Shown: piece after piece, positions 19,501-25,512 of the stretch | Layout of the letters: every line of letters starts with the position of its first letter | Numbering within the stretch: position 1 is the stretch's first letter | NCBI GenBank assembly: GCA_003224525.1 | Contig: QHZB01000201.1 | Coordinates: 1-52,705, forward strand | Reading direction: 5' to 3' | DNA: 52,705 nucleotides | Source of the DNA: Acidobacteriota bacterium | Lineage (GTDB): Bacteria > Acidobacteriota > Terriglobia > Acidiferrales > UBA7541 | The notes under the pieces: model-generated | Database searches by the model: none | What the model was told of the DNA's origin: nothing | Seen by the model: only the letters and a program-made list of their open reading frames with translations | Program-made: the position numbers and the translations under genes

Positions 19501-21220
19501 GGTTTGACGTGTACGCGATGTTGTTCATCACGATGCCGGCGGCAGTCCCAGCTTCCCCCGCACCCAGTGTCACCGTAGCCGTGAGAGTCGTGGAGCTACA
19601 TGACGCGACCGTCGTCGTTGTCGCGGCCACGTACGCGTTGTTAGCGCAATAGGTGCAGGAGTCCGAAGTGGTCGCGGCGGTCTGAACATAGGTAAATGTG
19701 CCGTCCACGTTCAAAGTCACCGTACCACCGGTTGGCGCTGCCAAGAGATGAACGCCATAGACATTCGAGTCATTGGCGATTACACCTTTGCCTGGATCCG
19801 ACACGGTCAGCCCAGGGCACGGAGCGGCGGAGCACGCAACCAGGGAGTTGTACCTGTCAGCGTTGGCTGCCGCGGAAGCGAATGTGGGGGCGCTCGGGAA
19901 TCCGGCGCCATTGATACCGATGTAGGCTAGCATCCCGGCGTCGCGTGCGGTGGCGTTGCCTGACAGACTCAACTGCCGGTCAAACACCGGCAGCGCTGTC
20001 CCGACGGTGGCGGGAACATTGATCATCACGTCGTAAGTCTTGCCGGCGGGCAGGAAAACCTCGCTTTGGACGCGTGCAACGCCCGGCAGCGGATTGCCGT
20101 CTTCAGCAATCAGCGAAAAACCGGTAGGCGGGACAGTCGCCGGGGCAATTGCGGTCCCTGTTTGCGATCCGACGATCGAAGGCACGTGCATGCGCAGGCC
20201 GGCGTTCACGAAGCGCACCAATACGGATCCGGTGACCGGTGTCGTGGCAGCTCCCGTCAAAGCTGGGAACAAAGAGGGATTAGTAGCCGCCGCGGCGGTC
20301 TTGTCGAATGCCACGCCGTTGAATAGGTAATACAGCGGCGTATAGTTCACCGCTGGCGGATAGCAGGTGTTGATTACCCCGACCGCTGAACCGGGATTGC
20401 CGCATTGGCCTGGCTGCCCAGACCACACTTTGGTTTCGCTGAAACCCGCGGTATTGACCGCAGTGCTGACTGCATTGTTTTGGACGGAGTCGATCTCACT
20501 GAGAAGCAGTGGGACTTCGGCATTGTAGGTTACGGCTGGAGTTGTGCCAACAGCTGGATACGCAGTCCCCGTCGCGGCTGCTGTCGGCGCGGTTGTAACC
20601 ACCAGCATGCCGTACAGGCCCATAGGACCCTGAATTGAGGGGTGCGTTCCTGACTCGATCAGATAGGTGCCAGGCCTGAGAGCAGGCGTCGGGACAGTAC
20701 AGGTGAGACCCCAGCACAGCGAAGTTGTAGCTCCCGCAGCCACTTCCGTGGAGAAGGACTGCACACGGTTGCCCTGCACTGGCGGCACGCCCACACCAAC
20801 TGGCGCCACACCCGGCGCGGTGCCGGCAATGGGCCATGTCAATGGCTGGGCGTTGGTATGGTCCGGACTTGTCGTGGAGGTCGCCGTCGTTCCCAGACCG
20901 CCGCCCAACTGGCCAACAATCACCAGCGAAGTAGCGGGAACGGTAATCACCACGGGCGACCAGGGGGCTGCTGCCGGGGCCAAAGGATTCAACGCAACGC
21001 AGGTCTGCGCGCCCGTCGCTAATGCAGTGCCTGTCACAGGCGCGCAAGTGTAGCCCCACATCTGGACCGTTGTGCCGTCGGGCAATATTGTGGTCGTCGG
21101 CGCCGCGGTTAGGTTGACCACCTGCTGCGCAAAGGACACACCCGCAGTCAGGAGAAGAGCTGCTACGGCGAGTGTTGCCGCCTTCAAGATTGCTTTGATA
21201 TTATTCATTCGCATCTTCAT
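10505..21220 (-). CDS. giant exported multidomain protein linked to multicopper oxidases
   Basis: 3571 residues from ATG 21220; ATG 21214 sits better behind GAGGG. A signal peptide is followed by a cupredoxin-like multicopper-oxidase region (about 30-450; GTYLIESGTHPSIQGPMGLYG-type, but without copper His clusters). Next come cadherin/Ig-like repeats (about 470-660), SdrD-B-like domains (about 850-1700) and an IPT/TIG-like domain (about 1950-2015). A glycine-rich run of six repeats (about 2020-2275) precedes a parallel beta-helix (about 2300-2920) and a choice-of-anchor-D domain (about 3240-3430). The same repeat also interrupts the helix (about 2720-2810) and the anchor-D domain (about 3294-3387). 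There is no sortase, autotransporter or type-9 sorting signal. It lies 27 bp after the second oxidase gene, so it is surely co-transcribed. It is probably a scaffold for the oxidases. Confidence 0.85.
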   Translation of the reverse strand: MKMRMNNIKAILKAATLAVAALLLTAGVSFAQQVVNLTAAPTTTILPDGTTVQMWGYTCAPVTGTALATGAQTCVALNPLAPAAAPWSPVVITVPATSLVIVGQLGGGLGTTATSTTSPDHTNAQPLTWPIAGTAPGVAPVGVGVPPVQGNRVQSFSTEVAAGATTSLCWGLTCTVPTPALRPGTYLIESGTHPSIQGPMGLYGMLVVTTAPTAAATGTAYPAVGTTPAVTYNAEVPLLLSEIDSVQNNAVSTAVNTAGFSETKVWSGQPGQCGNPGSAVGVINTCYPPAVNYTPLYYLFNGVAFDKTAAAATNPSLFPALTGAATTPVTGSVLVRFVNAGLRMHVPSIVGSQTGTAIAPATVPPTGFSLIAEDGNPLPGVARVQSEVFLPAGKTYDVMINVPATVGTALPVFDRQLSLSGNATARDAGMLAYIGINGAGFPSAPTFASAAANADRYNSLVACSAAPCPGLTVSDPGKGVIANDSNVYGVHLLAAPTGGTVTLNVDGTFTYVQTAATTSDSCTYCANNAYVAATTTTVASCSSTTLTATVTLGAGEAGTAAGIVMNNIAYTSNQAAHLAIAPPGILSVDKDNAGYPLTVVTPLATTSSGLTVSADPNGGFNASLATPCAATAGCTSTFTYYAKNSRGTQSSTTATVTLTFLPASNLSVTVLDGKDKTTVITDYRWIIEEDRTFYVNPNCTTNSSVAIAGCTPPAGTSVPMTFGTNFHTSYMPVVAAGCAGPAGALACESGQTVINPATGAHVSTVCDVGNGVCRTDGSQQTAVDPAQVHLDPTKRYYLSVLPGDAGNPFGNAYGGAGCVNGIANAAPGFDTSVCGHGMGGTPVVPTCTTAGTVTTCVFNPITVYVQPDPFPPSKLSVFVFQDDFPLNGEQDGGGGTTTVNANNEPGLGQFNITLFDDAGGTGDATGQMTYDMFNQPLSNSLADTIDPTTTLDACPISAISRIGTIDGPIPDPAHPGHFLQIPDPTQTGITGLITVCPVFESDGLTPSPLAGQAVIANLMPGRYGVVATPGADRIARGEEWLQTNTLDGQKAHDSFLRVQEPSYFQEYGPAGFHVAIGFANPAIINARKAAVCNGSDPTIGGVTGCGNTVTGLVTTERMSRTPDERLYSSGDNSSFAFTQCYVSFGDPDGEDFAFTKCNGDGSFSLSGLPDGDWRVTVFDQWNDMLVDGLSTPVRLAGGTTTDLGQIATNQWQANIYTKSFFDRNGSGVSTDYTGTACTATGVPTGCNANFGNSQPGLTLLPTNIRFRDGSYSNFNNTDLAGNAGFNEIFPLFSWYVVETDTTRFKNTGTHVVYDAGGPSDGSTCGATTGTVCGNSNIAASLANTAEQIPVPAALRVPGARYCASADCNPGDTAGGSTGRVDPPWAGTEGWQGFAGQNSFIEFGKKPFAANENGGIHGEVIYASTRPFDDPSLLIHTSWTPDVPGVTMNLYQEGTAADKVTPTLTLVDHTTTSSWDDWAQGFNATSGNPNMSCPGQGAGTGTNADLFYFTLFDQPDYLDVYNNMHNGTPLHTVPNNSQFKCYDGMHNWNQVQPARFDGSYQFPSVTGINPTTGNTTGTNCTICVKNPDATDTFRFGKEDMLPAGKYVVEVVVPPGYELVKEEDKNILIGDNYIAPVTVQFPGLAGSVYILPDQAAIGATYNANNVQNPTQDFGRPTFPQGEGDTGSVEIFWPCVGATRIVPDYISLFPQSLEVAPFAGATRNLCDRKEVTLTEQASALAKFWVFTSAHVAAHFTGVITDDFTSEFDPFSPQFGEKFSPASLPVSIKDWTGTEISRVYTDQWGTYDGLTYSTWEVNPPNPTGYAPTMMVTCMNDPGPIPGPGGKLIPDPLFNPQYSQFCYEIPFMPGQTQYMDTPVTPTSAFVGAGYNNPDCAYPDATPAISEVDSSNGIGPYVSAAGGTLTITSLGDQMVPNYAYTGPSATVAPYNAKTVLRHYGFGATQQNGTLALGGVTIGGVNAPVSSWSDTSITVTVPSGVPNCRVQQQAQYGGSTAQCGELVIKTGATRTGGNITGVTITRGGSYSSTGTPPTVTFGLPPAGGTRAIGTPVLGGGGVGSVTVTNGGAGYTSTPGVTFTSTNTGGGGTGAAATATVRRRVTSVTMTNSAGTYTTAPTVTFGAPTGTGGIRATGTAVLTGGHVTGVTITNAGSYALTGAISVTFTGAHTGATAAGTPVTSGFVSAVTVTAPGAGYTSAPTVGITGGGAPTTPAAATAVLSANRPIVSVSITNPGSGYLTAPSVTFSPGVTGGTSTALGTSTTNGASVVVAGKQSIDTVTVTIGGKAPTHVAPSASIQAAINGADPGDLIIVDPTCNTTAGVATTCSTPSATNVHSPSAHNANTHPAGKLDIWRQEIVCLFGLALNGQPSTGANPFDPTRSVGCPGAGWTHFTPTPINPQVDRLPLEAVLGWDANLNGNLAEQLQEPSLMGALEGAGITVLAKGVNFPSNPYDPTLLAGFPAGTTLLMGSQPESQGHGNFAVGDANANCHTSSTDATNPFPSNYSCNPSSIDGLGITQSSQGGGAIFVHGWGHNLQIGNNRIVSNAGTLSGGINVGQGEYPPAYIQGAGLTNAAPGSCEDSPIPNAVLPYCENVNVNVHNNDIALNSSTGDELFSATPAGAGGVSFCTGSDYYLFNFNWVCGNLSTGDGGGVGHMGFSYNGDIEHNTIIFNQSTNPTIPSNGGGIIVMGTPDADIICGNNTTIDSDCTPVGHTITGVTLRSGGTGYTSADTVNFAGGGGLGATATITVNGSGAITSIHLTSGGAGYTGPVGVTFTTTTGSGASASATLGAAVTVQAGIGPSDGVGPGLVINANLIMGNAAESGNGGGIAFQAANGSDMVAFPTDPGQWNTVTVTNNIITDNVAGWDGAGISLQDSTAVNIINNTIAFNSSTASAGPLFNTIGATLSSTPPGSSQTCPGSPNCGVTTHPQVAGVVAIQNSAILRANLAATGPTAVRIICPPGHYTVSTGTPAGNNGNCRTLSVPKLENNVVWHNSMYYIQVGALGAGTLDQQHVVSLHSATAAGAASGPLAPSQATTGACPAATFWDIGVRGDTGPANHSGGATLVASDSVLTPGGSAVTGAGNSNTAPTFVASYCDGSRVPPEAMTASVVPAAAVGWQVPPGISDATVPNPIFNLTPTATVDEGNNWVNLSWGPLSMTNPTAPGGASGNYGGGLPLGNYAITAATAARVTGTNFTDAPAFDFFDNPRKTGPPNTDAGAIRVAGTPGHSTFTLSPPAVDFGLVPAHSPIPPDQDIQVINSDILPVTVTSATITATGISAGSFVIPTSAVATVTLVNGGSGYTAGDIVNITRGGGSGATARVTAVSATGAITAVTLNTPGNGYTGNAVATLADVTGATTGTGGTATLTTFTSNNCIGTTLGAGQSCVITVDFVPTGTSQAVRTGTLNVTAGGITQTVALTGHDTIATIVVSPATAAGVTAQLTTTPANATPKTATITITNTINPITNLDAGPYVPTIIRLTRVNGAPLTDYVLGGTCAAGAPINPGGTLAPPAAGSSCTVTITYTPVLGTTGAALNGTVHLLVTGYGTAATTPIINANYSAN
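10950..11500 (-). repeat. choice-of-anchor-D domain interrupted by two glycine-rich repeats
   Basis: The family core starts with FTLSPPAVDFGLVPAHSP and resumes with SNNCIGTTLGAGQSCVITV. Between them, at about 11060-11340, sit two glycine-rich units: VATVTLVNGGSGYTAGDIV and then AITAVTLNTPGNGYTG. The flanks read through as one normal domain if the insert is removed. This indicates in-frame insertion of a repeat module into a loop of an existing domain. Confidence 0.65.
12790..13060 (-). repeat. two glycine-rich repeats inside the beta-helix domain
   Basis: Two units (about 40 residues each) with GVTLRSGGTGYTSADTVNF and SIHLTSGGAGYTGPVGVTF are placed within a parallel beta-helix. The helix turns before (HNTIIFNQSTNPTIPSNGGG) and after (VINANLIMGNAAESGNGGG) share the same N-ladder/GGG pattern, so the helix resumes after the insert. 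Confidence 0.65.
14400..15165 (-). repeat. six tandem glycine-rich VTVTNGGxGYTSxPTVTF repeats
   Basis: Six tandem units of about 40 residues share the pattern [VI]xxVT[VIM]T-GGxGYTSAPTVTF followed by a Gly/Thr/Ala spacer. Examples are GSVTVTNGGAGYTSTPGVTF and SAVTVTAPGAGYTSAPTVGI. The run lies between an IPT/TIG-like domain ending CGELVIKTGATR and a strand beginning GKQSIDTVTVTIGGKAPTHV. These two flanks look like parts of a single strand order that the run has separated. Confidence 0.7.
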
Positions 21221-21247
21221 CCCTCGTCGTCAGCTTGACGCGTAAAA

Positions 21248-22912
21248 TTACATAGACTCGTCGATCACAAATTCCCTTGAATCAACTAACATCATCATCA
21301 ACATTCCGCCGGGGAAAATGTTGTTGGTGGTGATTTCGCGCTCGTTGTGAGAGTGCCACATGAACGCAAAGCCGGCCTCCGATGACGGGCTATTCGCAAT
21401 AGTCCCGGAAGGTGGAGTGCTGCCTGAGGTGGTGCATGAAGTGGTGTTATTGACGCCCGTGCACGTTCCGCCAACCGCGCGGGTGGTCGCGTCCGGACCA
21501 AGATAGGGACTGCCGCTGTACCAGGCGCCATTCGTCAGGATGTTGGCATCGGGCAGGGTTGCAGGGCCGCCAGACGCGACATCGCCGAACGGTGCAACTT
21601 GAACCGGCTTGTTGTGGTCTTGGCACCATTCGTAATAGTTGATCTGAGTTTGTGCCGCAACGCCGGTGTTGTAGCCGTTGGCATCTGGAGTACATGTTAG
21701 CTTGGCGTTAGGGTCGGAAGAGGTTGGATTATGACCGTATGCATCCCAGTTGAGACCCTTGCCGGTCCAGTAGAAAATCCCGTCGAAGGCCAACCCCGGA
21801 GTCGTCGTGGTGGTGAACAGCAGGGGTCCCGCGAGAGGGGTGGTCTCGCCCGCAGTGGCCGCTGGGCTGAGAATCAAGTTCCCGTCCCGCGCCAGAATGC
21901 GCACGTGGTTACCGTGCTCGTGGAACGGGTGTTGCCACCGGCCTTGACCGATGACGCGGATCAGCACCTGCTCGCCTGGATGCATGTGAGGATTGCCGTT
22001 GTAGGGCTGGTGCGGATATTGGAACGCATAGTTAGGGTCCATGTCGTCGGGCATCGAGCGTCCATTAATCATGAAGTACCCAGGATGGTAAGGCTCGGTC
22101 GCGACATTGAGACTGCATCCCGTAGCCCCAGCCGCACAGCCGGCCGTCGCTCTGACCTGCGCCAACGCCTGGGTGTGAATTCTGGGATCCATTTCGGAGA
22201 ACTGGAAAATGTATTCCCGGTCGTAGCAAGCATGGTTGTTGTCGTAGGCGGCTCCTACAGCGCCTGAAGCATTCGCGAGCCGGAAATCACTTTCACCCCA
22301 GTTCCCTTCCACTGCCACGTTCGCAGCAGCCAACCCGGAGGTGCAGGCGGAGGGGATCGTGGCCGGGAGCACAATGATCGCGCCGTACAGGCCCATCTCG
22401 ACCTGCAGGTCGCCTTGGGTTCCGCTGTAATAGGCGTGTGTCCCCGGTGAGAAGCCAGTGAGGGTATACATCACCGAACCGCCAGGTGCGGCCTCTTGCG
22501 TCATGAGGCCAGTCACGCCGCCCGACGTTGCCACATGAAAGCCGGGAAACAGAATCGATGTGTTGCCGGCAGACGTGGGGAGATTATTCGTCAGCGTCAC
22601 AGTGACCGTCGATCCTTCCGTAACGATCAGCGTGGGGCCTGGAACTTGCATCGCGTTGCAAAACCCGGTGGTGATAGTCGCCGGGGCAAAGGTCGGCATG
22701 AAGCCGGCGCTGCAACCGTATCCCCACGAATAAATCGCCTGCCCATCCGGCTGGGTGAGGTAGGCGGATTGCGCCGTTAGGCTGAAGCTCGTGCCGGTGA
22801 TGCCGGGAGCCGAGGCGTGCGCCGTAGCCGTGAACAGCGAGGCCAGCGCCAGCATCACAACCGCCAGCAGCTTGGACATCGAGATCGTTTTGTTCATTTT
22901 CGTCTCTCTCAT
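21248..22912 (-). CDS. multicopper oxidase-like protein carrying the HPxHxHG/HSH half-site
   Basis: 554 residues with a Sec signal peptide. The first cupredoxin domain keeps the fold (GLYGAIIVLP), but where canonical enzymes have HxH pairs it reads FHVATSGG and THAYYSGTQG, so most copper His are missing. The second domain has a full HPFHEHGNHVRI motif and, near the C-terminus, FMWHSHNEREITTNN. That gives type-2/3 His ligands but Ser in place of the type-1 Cys. The protein alone should therefore lack a type-1 copper. Its complement is in the adjacent gene at 22923. The ATG at 22912 follows AGGAGAGG, which overlaps the stop of that upstream gene; there are 10 bp between the ORFs. Confidence 0.85.
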   Translation of the reverse strand: MRETKMNKTISMSKLLAVVMLALASLFTATAHASAPGITGTSFSLTAQSAYLTQPDGQAIYSWGYGCSAGFMPTFAPATITTGFCNAMQVPGPTLIVTEGSTVTVTLTNNLPTSAGNTSILFPGFHVATSGGVTGLMTQEAAPGGSVMYTLTGFSPGTHAYYSGTQGDLQVEMGLYGAIIVLPATIPSACTSGLAAANVAVEGNWGESDFRLANASGAVGAAYDNNHACYDREYIFQFSEMDPRIHTQALAQVRATAGCAAGATGCSLNVATEPYHPGYFMINGRSMPDDMDPNYAFQYPHQPYNGNPHMHPGEQVLIRVIGQGRWQHPFHEHGNHVRILARDGNLILSPAATAGETTPLAGPLLFTTTTTPGLAFDGIFYWTGKGLNWDAYGHNPTSSDPNAKLTCTPDANGYNTGVAAQTQINYYEWCQDHNKPVQVAPFGDVASGGPATLPDANILTNGAWYSGSPYLGPDATTRAVGGTCTGVNNTTSCTTSGSTPPSGTIANSPSSEAGFAFMWHSHNEREITTNNIFPGGMLMMMLVDSREFVIDESM

Positions 22913-22922
22913 TGCCTCTCTC

Positions 22923-24560
22923 CTAATTAACGTGAACCTCGGTCATGAGCCCGCCGAAATTTTCGGCGTCGTTAGACAGGTGGTCGAGATTGGGGGTGTA
23001 CAGATAGTAGGTCCCCACGGGAACCGTCGTGGTGCAGGCGCCGCCGACGGCTCGGACAGCGCAGGAATCGAGAATCACGTCGAGCGACTCGCCACCGCCC
23101 AGCGTGATCGAGTTGGTGTAGTAGTCGAGGTTGTTTCCCGCCTGATCCCGCAGCAGCTTGGCGTTATATCCGACGACATGCATCGGAATCCCTAGTGAGG
23201 CCAAGGTCTGATATTCCGAAACATCGAGGTCCGAAATACGCAGAAGCGCCCTCTGGCCCGCCGTAATGTTGATGATCGAAGGCAGCGGCTGTGAGAAATG
23301 ATTCACGCCATCCGAGGACTGCGTCTCCAAAGGACCTGACTTGACCGTGTCTGGGTAGCTCCGCCCGTTCAGCAAGAAGTATTTGTCCTTCATGTCCGCG
23401 AAACCTTCCGGATTGAAAGTCATGCCGACAAAATGGAAGTTGGGATCGAAGCCGTGAATCTGGATGGGATACTCGACATCGTAGTAGGTCGAGCCGTCGC
23501 CATCGTTATACGCATACCCGCTTGTCCCGCCCTGCCGAATAGTTGCTGCCCCTGCCGCACCCGTATTTACAGCGGGCAGGGGGTTGCTGCACAGGATATC
23601 GGAATGCACTGTATCCGCGGACGACGGGCAAGCCGTGCGCAGATCGAGTTGCTGATTCTGGAGCGCCGTATAGAGGTCGCCAGTGACTCGATCTTGCCGT
23701 GGGCGCACATAAAGTTGCCCGACCATGCCCATCTGCAAGTGCTCGGGAGGCGTAATATGGCAGTGCCAGAAATATGTGCCGGCATCCGGCGCAAGGTAGT
23801 AATAGGTGAAGCTGCCGCCGATGTTGATGGCGACTGAAGCGTCCGGCACGCCATCGTAAAACGCTGAAGCGTTGGGATAGCCGTGGAAGTGAACGGTGTG
23901 TTGCTCGAACAAGTCCGGCCGCATAATCATGCCCACATTGCTGAGAGTGAGGAAGTACTCGTCATCCTCATCGATCGCCATCAGAGGGGCCGGGATGTTG
24001 CCGTTCATCACGCCGACATCCAACATTTGGCGCGGATCCACGTGTCCATTGATGGCGCCTCCGTTGTCGAGGTCGGGTACCTGGCCCACGGCGCCGTTAT
24101 ACGTGAACGAAGCCAAGTTGGGCGTACTTGTCCCGGACGGGTCATCCGTCGTGGCAGGGTCACCGGGTAGAAGCACATTCGAGGGCGGATTGATGGTATT
24201 GAACTCGGTCGGGGAGTCCGTGCCGGCCTGCCCGCTCGCAATCTTCGCGAGACCAGACAATGGCCCGAAGGAGAACAGGTACGTCTGCGTGCCGTCGCCC
24301 ATCGTCGCGTAGCCGTCGCCGCCCGAGATCTGTTGGCATTTAATAGCGCCGTTCACATTCGCAGTCGGCGCCTGAAATGTGGAAGCGGAGGGCGCCGAAA
24401 GTGTGGTCGGACCGGTGTACGCCGGTTCGACATCGTTGAGCGCCGCCGGGTGGGTGATGGTGCTGTTTGGACATTGAACCCGGAACGACTGGGCGCTTGC
24501 GACCCCTGTCGCAAGACACGTAAAAGCGATGAGCAAACCAATTTGGTGCAGCTTTCTCAT
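22923..24560 (-). CDS. multicopper oxidase-like protein carrying the type-1 copper site
   Basis: 545 residues with a signal peptide (IGLLIAFTCLATGVASAQ). The N-terminal cupredoxin domain has HTVHFHG and, about 50 residues later, WHCHITPPEHLQMGM. The latter combines a type-1 site (Cys, His, Met) with type-3 His. The second domain continues with INGRSYPDT-type oxidase segments (LNGRSYPDTV) but has only GIPMHVVGYNAKLL where an HPxHxHG motif would be. It thus supplies the half-site that the next gene lacks. This is the first gene of the run. The ATG at 24560 has AAGGAG 11 nt upstream, a slightly long spacing. Manganese, iron or phenolic oxidation are possible activities; none is shown by the sequence. 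Confidence 0.88.
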   Translation of the reverse strand: MRKLHQIGLLIAFTCLATGVASAQSFRVQCPNSTITHPAALNDVEPAYTGPTTLSAPSASTFQAPTANVNGAIKCQQISGGDGYATMGDGTQTYLFSFGPLSGLAKIASGQAGTDSPTEFNTINPPSNVLLPGDPATTDDPSGTSTPNLASFTYNGAVGQVPDLDNGGAINGHVDPRQMLDVGVMNGNIPAPLMAIDEDDEYFLTLSNVGMIMRPDLFEQHTVHFHGYPNASAFYDGVPDASVAINIGGSFTYYYLAPDAGTYFWHCHITPPEHLQMGMVGQLYVRPRQDRVTGDLYTALQNQQLDLRTACPSSADTVHSDILCSNPLPAVNTGAAGAATIRQGGTSGYAYNDGDGSTYYDVEYPIQIHGFDPNFHFVGMTFNPEGFADMKDKYFLLNGRSYPDTVKSGPLETQSSDGVNHFSQPLPSIINITAGQRALLRISDLDVSEYQTLASLGIPMHVVGYNAKLLRDQAGNNLDYYTNSITLGGGESLDVILDSCAVRAVGGACTTTVPVGTYYLYTPNLDHLSNDAENFGGLMTEVHVN

Positions 24561-25343
24561 GACTTGACAATCTCCTTCCAGACCCGCGGCGCCCGAGATT
24601 CACGCTCTTTTCCTGACCAATGAATGAAACAGGTGCGACATGGGCCCGCTGTGATCGCACCCCGCGACAACATGCATGATAGCGGCTCCAATGCAGGAGT
24701 CCTTGCCCATTCGCAAACCTGGAAAAAAATATAAAGCGCTGCTGAATTATCCCTTGAACACAAGGAGGAAATGCAATCCGATGTTATTTCTTAAGTTATA
24801 TAATTTCATATTATACTATATAGTATAACAATGGACTTACGGTAAGGCGCTGGCCGCGCTGCTTCTGTTTGGATTGACGCATCTTTCGATCGGGAAGCTC
24901 TTGTTTCCGCTCTCACCATCATCAAGAACTAGCGCGTTTGCCGCAATTATCCCCGGCAAGCAATCCGGGTGATTCTTTTCCAGCCGCGAAAAGCGCCAAT
25001 CCTTCCGTGCTGACTGTCGGGAAGTCAACGGACGCAGAGAATGAAGCTTCGATACCGATATTCAAGAGTTCCATCGAGGCGGCACGCTTCACGACAAGAA
25101 AGATCTAGCTCGAGAACTCAAAGACTGAGAGAAAGAATACGGCGAGCGCCGGCTACATCTTGCATTCGAAGGAAAAACTCCTGTTGCGAGAATTCCAGAA
25201 TTCGATCTTCCATTCCCTGCCTGCATGGACTCTCTCCCGACTATAACGCCCGGTAATCGCAATCGGCACAGCCCGGCTTCCAGGGTCCCTGACGTTTTGG
25301 ATCTTTACGTCTTGAATTGCAGGCGACGTGATACAGTAAGCTT
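24561..25343. other. 783-bp AT-variable regulatory and remnant region
   Basis: This is the likely promoter region of the copper-oxidase operon, with TATATT- and GATAAT-like boxes on the minus strand around 24720-24750. A strongly AT-rich block at 24780-24830 contains an 18-bp palindrome. Further right, short frames such as a 24-codon one around 25045-25125 look like decayed coding sequence, but I recognise nothing in them. Confidence 0.4.
24811..24828. promoter_or_regulatory. 18-bp perfect palindrome, probable operator
   Basis: TTATACTATATAGTATAA is perfectly self-complementary and lies in an AT-rich block about 250 bp upstream of the first copper-oxidase gene. The size and perfection suit a dimeric repressor (TetR, GntR or ArsR type). 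Which regulator binds is unknown; the Crp-type gene at 26258 is not expected to recognise this sequence. Confidence 0.5.
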
Positions 25344-25484
25344 ATGAAGCGAACGCGAAAGACATTACAGCCGCGCGAAGAGACTCGGAAAAAAATGCGA
25401 CCGATAACGCGAGATACTTTCACGGCTATTGTCGCGAAAGCGATTAAGACACCTTCCAGGAAGCCTGCTCCAAAATCGAATTGA
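25344..25484 (+). CDS. possible 46-residue basic protein
   Basis: A short frame encodes a very basic peptide starting MKRTRKTLQPREETRKK, with a small hydrophobic core (FTAIVAKAIK) and a KTPSRKPAPKSN tail. It stops 29 bp before the end of the convergent transposase-like gene. AGTAAG before the ATG is a weak ribosome binding site. The composition suggests a nucleic-acid-binding small protein. I know no family for it, and it may be fortuitous. Confidence 0.35.
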   Translation: MKRTRKTLQPREETRKKMRPITRDTFTAIVAKAIKTPSRKPAPKSN

Positions 25485-25512
25485 GCGCCAGATTGCCCCC
25501 CTCTTCGTCGAT

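Noticed and set aside
11507-20330. Long plus-strand frames opposite the giant gene
   Set aside because: They are antisense shadows of a repetitive GC-biased gene whose minus-strand frame is open for 3571 codons with coherent domains and a signal peptide.
24340-25028. Short minus-strand frames upstream of the oxidase operon
   Set aside because: They lack ribosome binding sites and recognisable motifs and overlap the likely promoter region.
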